Notes: generated by a model from the letters alone, not told the origin. A stretch of 7,604 bases of DNA from CAYJOG01 sp964371695 [NCBI: uncultured bacterium] (GCA_964371695.1 CAYJOG010000121.1:1-7604), one strand, 5' to 3'. Shown: positions 1-6,071, counted from the stretch's first letter. Translations and numbers: made by a program.

Positions 1-21
1 GCCTTTGGCGCGGTTGACACT

Positions 22-38
22 CCCGGCGAGACGCCGGG
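22..38. repeat. GC-rich hairpin, likely dispersed intergenic repeat
   Basis: CCCGGCG (22-28) and CGCCGGG (32-38) form a perfect 7-bp stem around AGA. A T/G wobble at 21/39 could extend it. It lies about 60 nt past the stop of the minus-strand methyltransferase gene. No T-run follows it on either strand, so it is a poor intrinsic terminator. Short palindromes of this kind are often dispersed between genes in GC-rich genomes; that reading is inference, since only one copy is seen here. Confidence 0.45.
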
Positions 39-46
39 GCTACCTC

Positions 47-74
47 AAAAAACCCTTAGTAATCCGGGACTTTT
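47..74 (-). terminator. Weak candidate terminator for the minus-strand pair
   Basis: On the minus strand AAAAGTCCC is followed after a 10-nt loop by GGGTTTTTT, so a short stem (three C-G pairs, then a mismatch, a wobble and A-T pairs) runs directly into six Ts. It lies 22 nt beyond the methyltransferase stop codon, in the right place to end that transcript. The core stem is weak, so this is only a candidate. Confidence 0.3.
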
Positions 75-96
75 CGCACAAACCTAACAGCAATGT

Positions 97-885
97 TTAC
101 TCCGCCAGCGCCCACAGCAGCACCGCCGTGGCGGCGCTTACGTTCAGGCTGTCCACCACACCGGCCAGGGGAATGGACAACACCTCGTTTGCCTGGGCCA
201 GCAGGCGCGCGGGCAGCCCCTCGCCCTCGGCCCCCACCAGCAGCAGCGTGGGCGCGGTGATGCTGCGGCGGGTGAGCGCCGCGCCCGAGGTGTCCGCCGC
301 CAACACCACACCGCCCCGGTCACGAAAACGGCTCACCGCACCGGGGAGGTCTTCGAGTACCGTCACGTTCAGCGACAGCAGGCCCCCCCGGCTCACGTTC
401 AGCACCGTCTGGTTCAGGGGCGCGCCCCCCTTGGCGGGCAGCCACAGGTGGCCATGACCAAAAGCCGCCACGCTGCGGCACACGGCCCCCAGGTTTTGCG
501 GATCCTGCACACCCGCCGGGCACACCACCAGAAAAGGCCGTTTGAAATCCGCCCCCTCAAAAAAATCCTTTTCGGTGTGGGCCAGCACGGGCCGCACCGA
601 GACGACAAGGGCGCGGGGGCGACCCTCTACGGTGACGCCGCCCGCTACGCGGCGCACCGGCGCGCCAGGGTTTTTCAGAAACTGCAACACGGCGGCGGAA
701 AACTTCACGCGGCGGTCAGAGTCCACCAGCACTTCTTTGATCAGGCCCCGCCGGGCGGCTTCCAGCACCGGCCCTTCACCGTGCAGCAGCCAGAAATCCG
801 CCGGCGGTGCGGCGGGTTTGCGGGGTTTGCCGGCATACCCCGCGTGTCTGTCGCCGCCACGCCCCGGTGGTCCGGGCCGCGTCAC
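97..885 (-). CDS. SpoU/TrmH (SPOUT) family RNA 2'-O-methyltransferase
   Basis: A predicted cytosolic enzyme of 262 residues that would methylate a ribose 2'-OH in rRNA or tRNA using S-adenosylmethionine. All three SpoU motifs are visible: NLGAVCRSVAAFG (131-143), LLLVGAEGEGLP (214-225) and IPLAGVVDSLNVSAA (238-252), which build the trefoil-knot AdoMet site. Residues 31-110 look like the L30e-like RNA-binding domain (FWLLHGEGPVLEA). The N-terminal 28 residues are basic and Gly/Pro-rich. I chose GTG at 885 because it overlaps the TGA of the upstream phosphatase gene (GTGA), a usual coupled junction. An in-frame ATG at 963 would add 26 residues inside that gene and looks spurious. Length and layout fit the RlmB or TrmH group, but the substrate cannot be read from motifs, so no symbol is given. 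Confidence 0.88.
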   Translation of the reverse strand: MTRPGPPGRGGDRHAGYAGKPRKPAAPPADFWLLHGEGPVLEAARRGLIKEVLVDSDRRVKFSAAVLQFLKNPGAPVRRVAGGVTVEGRPRALVVSVRPVLAHTEKDFFEGADFKRPFLVVCPAGVQDPQNLGAVCRSVAAFGHGHLWLPAKGGAPLNQTVLNVSRGGLLSLNVTVLEDLPGAVSRFRDRGGVVLAADTSGAALTRRSITAPTLLLVGAEGEGLPARLLAQANEVLSIPLAGVVDSLNVSAATAVLLWALAE

Positions 886-1568
886 TGCGAAATCGTCTCG
901 TGAAAGTCGCGGATGCGCCAGCCGCTCTGTCGGGCCAGTTCCCGCAGTTTGGGGTCTGGGCACACGGCCACGGGGTTGCCCACCGTCTGCAAAAACGGCG
1001 AGTCGTCGATGCTGTCGGAATAAAAATAACTCTCCGACAGGTCATAACCCTCCTGTTTCGCCAGGGATTCGCCAATGATTTTTTTGCCGCCGCCAAACAC
1101 CACGGGTTCTTCCACGGCGTTGGTGATGAGGCCGTTTTCGTAAACGGGCCGTGTCGCGTACCAGTGGTCAAAACCCAGCCACTCGGCCATGGGCTCCACA
1201 ATCCAGGCCAGGTTGGCGGTCATCAGCACCAGCTTGTGGCCCTTGCGCTGGTGCATGCGCACGCGCCGCATCGCACCCCGGAAAACGTTGGGCTTCACAT
1301 ATTCCCGAAACGCCTCGCGGCCCATTTCCGAAAGCTCCTCGCGGCTGAAACCCACAAAGGGTGTGAGGCTTGCCTCCAGCAGTTTGCGGTAGTCCAGCGT
1401 CATGTTTTTATAGGCCACGTATTGCTCGATGAGGCCGGTGAGGCTCTCGATGGTGACGTTGGGCAGCAGGCGCTGATAACGCCCGCTGAATATCAGGTAT
1501 TTGGCCATCATGGAGCCGCCGTTGCCCCGGAGGAGGGTGTCGTCCATGTCGAAATAAGCCGCAATCAC
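882..1568 (-). CDS. HAD-superfamily subfamily IB hydrolase (SerB-like phosphatase)
   Basis: A 228-residue cytosolic phosphatase-type protein. Motif I is FDMDDTLL with the nucleophile D7 and acid/base D9. Motif II is LVLMTAN with T117. Motif III is the lysine pair K162/K163. Motif IV is YSDSIDDSPFL with D185 and D189 for Mg2+. The helical cap between motifs I and II (about 15-105) and the overall length fit the HAD-IB group that includes phosphoserine phosphatase and uncharacterised relatives. The substrate is unknown. The start is GTG at 1568: an in-frame TAG lies 15 nt upstream and the next Met is inside motif I, so no other start works. No clear Shine-Dalgarno precedes it. It is the first gene of a two-gene unit with the RNA methyltransferase and is transcribed away from the radical SAM gene. 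Confidence 0.88.
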   Translation of the reverse strand: MIAAYFDMDDTLLRGNGGSMMAKYLIFSGRYQRLLPNVTIESLTGLIEQYVAYKNMTLDYRKLLEASLTPFVGFSREELSEMGREAFREYVKPNVFRGAMRRVRMHQRKGHKLVLMTANLAWIVEPMAEWLGFDHWYATRPVYENGLITNAVEEPVVFGGGKKIIGESLAKQEGYDLSESYFYSDSIDDSPFLQTVGNPVAVCPDPKLRELARQSGWRIRDFHETISQ

Positions 1569-1596
1569 GGGATTTGAAGTCTAGCGGCCCGGCCTG

Positions 1597-1645
1597 CAAC
1601 TTCCAACCACCAACTTCCAACCTCAAACCTCCAACTTCCACCTTT
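1597..1645. repeat. Heptanucleotide tandem repeat (about 7 copies)
   Basis: The units read CAACTTC, CAACCAC, CAACTTC, CAACCTC, AAACCTC, CAACTTC, CACCTTT with a strict 7-nt period. CAACTTC recurs at 1597, 1611 and 1632. On the minus strand the units read GAAGTTG and GAGGTTG, and they would lie in the 5' leader of the phosphatase transcript. Because 7 is not a multiple of 3, the array is a non-coding minisatellite. Related G-rich heptamer arrays occur between genes in several bacterial phyla. Confidence 0.75.
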
Positions 1646-1761
1646 CTGCTTTTATATGACCCAGACCAGCGAAAAACGGACTTTTTTTTCTTAAATTGAC
1701 TTCGGGCCGTACACTCGAAATCAAAGCAGCCCAAAGGACTTTTCTGAGCCAGGGAGCAACC

Positions 1762-1765
1762 GGAG
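1762..1765 (+). promoter_or_regulatory. Ribosome binding site of first radical SAM gene
   Basis: GGAG ends 6 nt before the ATG at 1772. A second purine run, AGGGAG at 1751-1756, lies 15 nt away and is too distant to be preferred. Confidence 0.5.
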
Positions 1766-1771
1766 CGCGCC

Positions 1772-2686
1772 ATGAACCGTCTGGATTTGAAAGTGGGATT
1801 TCAGTGCAACAACCGTTGCGTGTTCTGTGTGCAGGGCGACAAACGTCACGAGGTGGACCCCCTGAACACAGAAGAACTCCTGGCGCGCATGACCGAGGCC
1901 CGGCCCCGCAACGAAGGCATCGTGCTCACCGGCGGCGAGGTCACCATCCGCAAGGATTTTTTTACACTGGTGCGGGCCGCCCAAAAACTGGGTTACCGCA
2001 GCATCCAGATTCAGAGCAATGGCCGCATGTTTGCCAACCGGGCTTTTTGCGAAAAGGCCGTGGAAGCCGGGGCCAACGAGTTTGCCCTGGCCCTGCACGG
2101 CAGTTTCGCCGAGGTGCATGACAGCCTCACACAGGCCGAGAGTTTTCGGCAAACTTTGCAGGGCATCGCGCACCTCACCGAAATGGGACAGACGGTGATC
2201 ACCAACACCGTGGTGGTGCGGGGCAACCTGTTTGACCTGGGCAACATCATCCGCCTGCTGCACCGCATTGGTGTGGCGCAGGCCCAACTGGCCATGGTGC
2301 ATCCCCTGGGCACCGCCGAAAAAATGTTCGACGAAGTCACGCCCCGGCTGGATGAAGCCGCGCCCTTTGTGCTGCGCGCCGTGCGGGCGGGCCTGGGGGC
2401 GGGCCTGCCCACCCACACCGAGGCCATGCCCCTGTGCCTGCTGGAAGACCTCACCGGCGCGGCCAGCGAATCGCAGATTCCCTTCACCGAGATTTTTGAC
2501 GCCGACGTGCATCTGGCCGATTACGGGGCCTATCGCCGCAACGAAGGCAAGGCCAAGGGCCAGCGGTGTGGCGACTGCGCGCTGGATGAACGCTGCGAAG
2601 GCCCATGGCGCGAATATCTGGAGCATTTTGGCGAAGACGCCCTGCGGCCTGTAAATAAAGGAGACGTGGATTGTCGACTGCACTGA
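1772..2686 (+). CDS. Radical SAM enzyme with C-terminal auxiliary cysteine motif
   Basis: A 304-residue predicted cytosolic iron-sulfur enzyme. CNNRCVFC (C12, C16, C19) is the CxxxCxxC site for the [4Fe-4S] cluster that cleaves S-adenosylmethionine. LTGGEVTIRKD (52-62) is the AdoMet amino-group motif, with V replacing the usual P of GGEPT. QIQSNGRMF (79-87), the LALHGSF stretch (106-112) and NTVVVRGN (145-152) continue the barrel. Near the C-terminus, C222 plus the CxxCx5C set C266, C269 and C275, followed by EGPWREY, could hold one auxiliary cluster in a short SPASM-like arrangement. The substrate is not recognised. Its last 16 nt overlap the NnrS-fusion gene, so the two are probably co-translated, which suggests a role in the same NO, haem or metal response. 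The conserved AdoMet site implies an active enzyme. Confidence 0.88.
   Translation: MNRLDLKVGFQCNNRCVFCVQGDKRHEVDPLNTEELLARMTEARPRNEGIVLTGGEVTIRKDFFTLVRAAQKLGYRSIQIQSNGRMFANRAFCEKAVEAGANEFALALHGSFAEVHDSLTQAESFRQTLQGIAHLTEMGQTVITNTVVVRGNLFDLGNIIRLLHRIGVAQAQLAMVHPLGTAEKMFDEVTPRLDEAAPFVLRAVRAGLGAGLPTHTEAMPLCLLEDLTGAASESQIPFTEIFDADVHLADYGAYRRNEGKAKGQRCGDCALDERCEGPWREYLEHFGEDALRPVNKGDVDCRLH
2658..2663 (+). promoter_or_regulatory. Ribosome binding site that selects the TTG start at 2671
   Basis: AAGGAG lies 7 nt before TTG at 2671. The in-frame ATG at 2689 would be 25 nt away, too far for this site. The site is inside the end of the preceding radical SAM gene, so the two genes are likely translationally coupled. 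Confidence 0.65.
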
Positions 2687-4449
2687 AAATGCCAGCCGCC
2701 CGCGCTGCCCGCTGTGGCCGCGCCGCCGCCAGCGAGCCCACCACCACCGAGCGCCGCTGGGCGCGGTGGTTGTATCGCACCGCGTTCATCTGCGGCGCAA
2801 CGGGGGTGTTGCTGGGCACGTTGATGTGGCTGGCGGCCATGGTGGGGGCGGCCCATTCTCCGGCCATGCTGGGGCGGGTTTTTCTACCCCAGACGCTCTA
2901 TTTCCACAGCCGGGTTTTTCTCTCCTGTTTTTTCGCCTTGTTCATGCTGGGGTTTGGTTATCAGGCGTTTCCGCGTTTCAAGGGCCGCCTGCTGCCCAAC
3001 CCGGCCCCGGCGCTCGCGGGCCTGTTTCTGGCGCTGGCGGGGGCGGTGATGTATCTGTCGGGCCTGCTGATGCTGCTGCTGGGGCGCGGCCCGCTTGCCG
3101 CCGCCTGGGCTCAGGCCGCTGCGGTGCTGGTGCTGGTGGGCGTGCTGCCTTTTCCGTGGCAGCTCAGCAAGATCATGCTGGCGCGCACCGCCGAAGACAA
3201 AACGCCCTATGACCTGCTGCTGTGGATGGGCAGTGTGGGTCTGGTGCTGGCGGCTTTGGCCGACGCCCTGGCCCAGTTCGGCCTGTGGCCCACACTGCGG
3301 GCGCACGGCACGTGGTTTCTGCTGGCGGTGGCCCCCCTGGTGCTGGGGGTGTGCCAGCGTTTCATGGGGGGCATTCACGGCCTGAAACCCGCGCCGGTGT
3401 GGCGCAACCTGTCCGCTGGCGGGGTGCTGCTGCTGGGGGCGGCGGCCTGGACGGTTTTTCACGATACCGATGCCAACACCGCTGCGGGACTGGGGGCGGT
3501 GGCGCTGCTTGTGGCGGGGCTTTTGACGGGTGCGCCCGCCTGGGTGCTGCGGCCCGCCCCCAAAGATGACGCCAGCGCGCCGTTTTTCCGCGCCGCCGCC
3601 CTGTGGTGGCTGCTGGGGCAGGGGCTGGCGCTTGGGGCGTGGTGCTCTGGCGTGGTCGGCTCAACACTGCTCAGCACCACCGTGGCGATCTCGGAACATT
3701 CCTTTGCCCTGGGTGTCGGGGCCATGTCGGTGCTGGGCACCAGCCTGCGGGTGGCCCCCAACCTCACCAGCCGCAAGGCGCCTTGGCTGGGCCGGGCGGC
3801 GCGGGTGATTTTGTGGCTTTTGAACGGCGCGGTGCTGCTGCGGCTGCTGGTGCCGCTGCTGGGGGCAATGGGCAAAAACGCCGCCCACCCGCTGGAAGCC
3901 AGCGGCCTGCTGCTGTTTGTCGCCACGGTGGTGTGGGCTGTGGTGGTGCTGAACATGATGCTGTTCCCGGCGTGGCCCGATGTGCAGGCGGCGAGGGCGG
4001 GGATTTCCGCCACGACTGCCGCCACGGCGCTGCCGCTGAAAGACAACACGGTGGAGCAGGCGCTGGCCCGTTATCCCCACGCGCTGGAGATTCTGATTCA
4101 GGCCGGTTTCACGCCGCTCAAAAACCCGGCGGTGCGCGCCGTGATGGCCCCCACCATCACCATCGAGGGGGCCGCCCAGCGCCGGGGGCTGAATCTGGAC
4201 GCCCTTGTTCACGCCATCGAAACCAACACCCCCTATACCCAGCCGGGGCCAACCGCCCCGCCGCCGCCGGGCACGGAAATCCACCCCGACATGACGCTGC
4301 TGGTGATTGCAGAGATCAAGGGCAGCAAGGCCGGTGAGGTGTATGCCCGTTATGGCCTGGACGCCTGCTGTGGCGGCGGCAAAACCCTGCGCGAGGCCGC
4401 CACCGCCCACAACCACCCGCTGGAAGAACTGATGCAGGCGTTGCAGTGA
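2671..4449 (+). CDS. NnrS-type membrane protein fused to DUF1858-like and ScdA_N domains
   Basis: A 592-residue inner-membrane protein. Residues about 37-432 form roughly 12 hydrophobic helices. Conserved-looking histidines H79 (YFHSRVF), H235 (GGIHGLKP) and H343 (SEHSFALGVGAMS) resemble those of NnrS, a haem/copper-containing protein linked to nitric-oxide tolerance and denitrification. Residues about 455-518 (NTVEQALARYPHALEILIQ, then LNLDALVHAI) resemble DUF1858 but lack its usual cysteines. After a Pro-rich linker (523-538), residues 540-592 match ScdA_N, the N-terminal domain of the RIC/YtfE di-iron repair proteins, with the signature GLDACCGGGKTL (562-573; C566, C567). The haemerythrin-like di-iron domain of RIC is absent. 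The start is TTG at 2671, supported by AAGGAG; ATG at 2689 is the alternative. Gene context and domains suggest NO or iron-sulfur stress defence. The domain calls are from pattern, not a search. Confidence 0.85.
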   Translation: MSTALKMPAARAARCGRAAASEPTTTERRWARWLYRTAFICGATGVLLGTLMWLAAMVGAAHSPAMLGRVFLPQTLYFHSRVFLSCFFALFMLGFGYQAFPRFKGRLLPNPAPALAGLFLALAGAVMYLSGLLMLLLGRGPLAAAWAQAAAVLVLVGVLPFPWQLSKIMLARTAEDKTPYDLLLWMGSVGLVLAALADALAQFGLWPTLRAHGTWFLLAVAPLVLGVCQRFMGGIHGLKPAPVWRNLSAGGVLLLGAAAWTVFHDTDANTAAGLGAVALLVAGLLTGAPAWVLRPAPKDDASAPFFRAAALWWLLGQGLALGAWCSGVVGSTLLSTTVAISEHSFALGVGAMSVLGTSLRVAPNLTSRKAPWLGRAARVILWLLNGAVLLRLLVPLLGAMGKNAAHPLEASGLLLFVATVVWAVVVLNMMLFPAWPDVQAARAGISATTAATALPLKDNTVEQALARYPHALEILIQAGFTPLKNPAVRAVMAPTITIEGAAQRRGLNLDALVHAIETNTPYTQPGPTAPPPPGTEIHPDMTLLVIAEIKGSKAGEVYARYGLDACCGGGKTLREAATAHNHPLEELMQALQ

Positions 4450-4560
4450 AACCAGCCGGGATGTTTCCAATTTTGCCCTGATAGCGTGATGGGGGTAAAG
4501 AAGTTGTTCCAGGGGCAAGGTGGTTCCCCTTCATGCAACATAAATCCGCTGTTGTGGCAC

Positions 4561-4589
4561 TTGCCCAGTACCAGAGGCTTTAGTACACT
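4561..4589 (+). promoter_or_regulatory. Candidate sigma-70-type promoter of the coiled-coil gene
   Basis: TTGCCC (4561-4566) and TACACT (4584-4589) are separated by exactly 17 nt. Each matches four of six consensus positions. Transcription would begin near 4596, giving a leader of about 57 nt to the ATG at 4653. The rest of the 4450-4652 gap shows no gene and no convincing terminator; AGGGG (4511-4515) with CCCCT (4526-4530) is the only short stem noticed. Confidence 0.4.
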
Positions 4590-4637
4590 CTGTTTCTTCC
4601 ATAAACAAATGGCTTCAAAAACAGAATCCCGTATCGT

Positions 4638-4645
4638 GGGAGGAG
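4638..4645 (+). promoter_or_regulatory. Strong Shine-Dalgarno of the coiled-coil gene
   Basis: GGGAGGAG lies 7 nt before ATG 4653, the strongest ribosome binding site in the window. It fixes the start and argues that this AT-rich gene is expressed. Confidence 0.7.
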
Positions 4646-4652
4646 TGCAAAG

Positions 4653-5771
4653 ATGACTGAGGAAACTTCTGCCAAATCCGAAACGCCTACATCCCGAAAA
4701 AGGGTGACCAAAGATGATTTGCTTGCAGAGCAAGCCGATCTGTTGTTGAAAAAGTCAAATCTTTTGGAAAAACAGGGTGAAAAAATCATAGATTTAGAAA
4801 AAAAAATAGAAACTCTTTGTGCGCAAGCCGCGAAAAATTCCGTATTAATTAACACTTCTGCCACTGACGCAAGGGCTGCTGTGAGAGATTCGATTGAAGC
4901 CAGAAGGAGGACACCGTTAGAGTTCTTAACAAACTTCAACTCTCAAATTCTTGCGGTTTTAGTGGGCGTATTTGTGATAGTTCTTCTTGGCCTGATTTAT
5001 GGGTTTAAATTTTCCGGAGATGCCGATACATTAAAAGAGGACATATCTGCGGCACGGCGTTACTTAGAGGTGGAGAGGGAAAGATTTGAAAAAACTTCAG
5101 GAGATGCAAAATCTATTGCAGACAACCTCGATATCTCAACAAAAGCTACAACTACTCAGCTTGACGCTGCAACTACTCAGCTTAACGCGACATCTGCTGG
5201 GCTTCAACAAGCGAACAGTCTGATAAATCAAGTACAGGAACACGCAAATATAGCAAGAGATAGAGCTGCAGAAGCGAGAGAAAAGGCTGATGAATTGGAT
5301 AAAAACCTCACAGGAAATATCGAGAAAGTGCAAATTGGCCTTGATAGAAAGCAAAAAAGCATTGATGAGAAGCTAACAAAATTCCTCAAAAATGATTTAG
5401 TGCGATTAAATAACGAGTACTTATCTATGAGCAGAAAAATAAAAGGTGTAAGAAAAATGATAAACGAATTGGAGAGTGATAAGTTATCTAAAATCAGTGC
5501 CAATATAGAACAAAATAAAAATGCGCTATCGCTTCTTAATGCCAGGGTTTATAAAAAGAAAGAAATAGACGAAAAGTTAATAAAAACCAATGGGGAAATT
5601 AAAAATTATGTCGGCTCCGAAATAAAGCGCCTGGATATTGATGGCATTGTCGATAGAATATCTCAACTGGAAACAGCTATCGACACCATAAACAGCGACA
5701 TCGACATGCTTGTGGCTAAAAGAAAAAAGAAACCCTGCGCAACGAAAGGCGTCAATTCCTGCAATCGATAA
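4653..5771 (+). CDS. Single-pass coiled-coil membrane protein of unknown function, AT-rich
   Basis: Not recognised. The 372-residue protein has a charged N-terminal region with a coiled-coil stretch (about 20-60, rich in L, E, K and Q), a basic RRR at 84-86, one hydrophobic helix (about 99-118, ILAVLVGVFVIVLLGLIYGF), then a long, mostly helical coiled-coil region (about 125-355) and a basic tail RKKKPC. By the positive-inside rule the N-terminus is probably cytosolic and the long coiled coil periplasmic or external; this is inference. No enzymatic motif is visible. A 21-bp in-frame duplication sits at residues 165-178. Codon use differs sharply from both neighbours, with many AAA, AAT, ATA and TTA codons, so recent acquisition is likely. 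The ATG start is backed by GGGAGGAG and by a promoter candidate 64 nt upstream. It could be a scaffold, sensor or partitioning-type protein, but nothing in the sequence decides this. Confidence 0.85.
   Translation: MTEETSAKSETPTSRKRVTKDDLLAEQADLLLKKSNLLEKQGEKIIDLEKKIETLCAQAAKNSVLINTSATDARAAVRDSIEARRRTPLEFLTNFNSQILAVLVGVFVIVLLGLIYGFKFSGDADTLKEDISAARRYLEVERERFEKTSGDAKSIADNLDISTKATTTQLDAATTQLNATSAGLQQANSLINQVQEHANIARDRAAEAREKADELDKNLTGNIEKVQIGLDRKQKSIDEKLTKFLKNDLVRLNNEYLSMSRKIKGVRKMINELESDKLSKISANIEQNKNALSLLNARVYKKKEIDEKLIKTNGEIKNYVGSEIKRLDIDGIVDRISQLETAIDTINSDIDMLVAKRKKKPCATKGVNSCNR
5145..5186 (+). repeat. Two-copy 21-bp in-frame tandem duplication
   Basis: Units at 5145-5165 and 5166-5186 differ at 2 of 21 positions. 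The peptide copies are ATTTQLD and AATTQLN. A 7-residue period matches one coiled-coil heptad, so duplication would keep the helix register. Confidence 0.8.
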
Positions 5772-5793
5772 GTCACCTCCTTATGTTGTAGGC

Positions 5794-6001
5794 ATGACGG
5801 CGGAAAAAACCCCAGCTTCAAAAACCACCGGCCCTGCCCCGAAAACCAGCCAAAACCACCGGCGGCGGCAAACCTCGTGCCAAGGGCGGCAAGGAGCAGC
5901 CCCGCCATCCTGCGCCGCTTTTGGGCGTGCTGGAAAAACACGAACGCAAACAGGCCCTGTCGGGTCAGCACCGTGTGCTTTGCCCCACCGCCAAAACATG
6001 A
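5794..6001 (+). pseudogene. Frameshifted small gene remnant, unknown product
   Basis: From ATG 5794 the frame reads MTAEKTPASKTTGPAPKTS. From about 5849 a different frame continues in the same style, AKTTGGGKPRAKGGKEQP, then LLGVLEKHERKQALSGQHRV, and stops at TGA 5999-6001. Removing one base near 5848 would join them into a Lys/Pro/Ala-rich protein of about 68 residues. The downstream frame has no start codon of its own and is closed upstream by a TGA at 5795-5797. There is no good Shine-Dalgarno before 5794. The product is not recognised. It could be a decayed gene, a sequencing error, or chance openness in GC-rich DNA. Confidence 0.3.
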
Positions 6002-6029
6002 CGCAAATCATAAAACGAGCGGTTTTGGC
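5990..6029 (+). other. Long-loop hairpin, possible terminator
   Basis: GCCAAAAC (5990-5997) pairs perfectly over 8 bp with GTTTTGGC (6022-6029) across a 24-nt loop, and TGTTT follows. The loop holds ATGA/TCAT (5998-6001 and 6008-6011) and AAAAC/GTTTT (6012-6016 and 6022-6026) as competing partners. It lies at the stop of the small gene remnant, where a terminator would be expected, but the loop is long and the T-run short. Confidence 0.25.
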
Positions 6030-6071
6030 TGTTTGACTCCTTGCAATCGGGTTTTGCATGGCGCAAATTAA

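Larger units (their letters stand above)
1569..1771. promoter_or_regulatory. Divergent intergenic region with weak promoter candidates
   Basis: This 203-nt gap separates the minus-strand phosphatase start from the plus-strand radical SAM start and must hold promoters for both. For the phosphatase, the best -10 is TATAAA on the minus strand (1656-1651), with no good -35. For the radical SAM gene, TTGACT (1696-1701) is a good -35, but the hexamer 17 nt on (AATCAA, 1719-1724) is poor. TACACT at 1710-1715 is an alternative -10. The stretch GTACACTC (1709-1716) recurs at 4583-4590. A T-rich run occupies 1682-1692. These are candidates only. Confidence 0.35.

Noticed and set aside
14-19. Perfect TTGACA -35 hexamer at the left edge
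   Set aside because: No -10 lies at 16-18 nt, and the hexamer sits beside a hairpin repeat opposite the 3' end of a minus-strand gene.
5-457. Plus-strand open frame at the left edge
   Set aside because: Its sequence is Ser/Pro/Arg-rich, without motifs, and opposite the well-supported methyltransferase gene.
1597-1645. CRISPR-like array
   Set aside because: The repeat period is 7 nt with no spacers.
1721-2683. Minus-strand open frame of 320 codons opposite the first radical SAM gene
   Set aside because: An antisense shadow: the plus strand has the CxxxCxxC and GGE motifs and a ribosome binding site.
1772-2686. Assignment as NirJ or another haem d1 radical SAM protein
   Set aside because: The NnrS neighbour is suggestive, but the protein is shorter and the cysteine spacing and flanking motifs do not let me recognise that family.
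3661-4518. Minus-strand open frame of 285 codons opposite the NnrS fusion
   Set aside because: H/R/Q/G-rich antisense shadow with no recognisable domain.
5773-5783. TCACCTCCTTA, identical to an anti-Shine-Dalgarno such as the 16S rRNA 3' end, just after the coiled-coil stop
   Set aside because: No other 16S sequence flanks it. On the minus strand it reads as a strong Shine-Dalgarno, but the frame that follows is only an antisense shadow of the coiled-coil gene. Probably chance.
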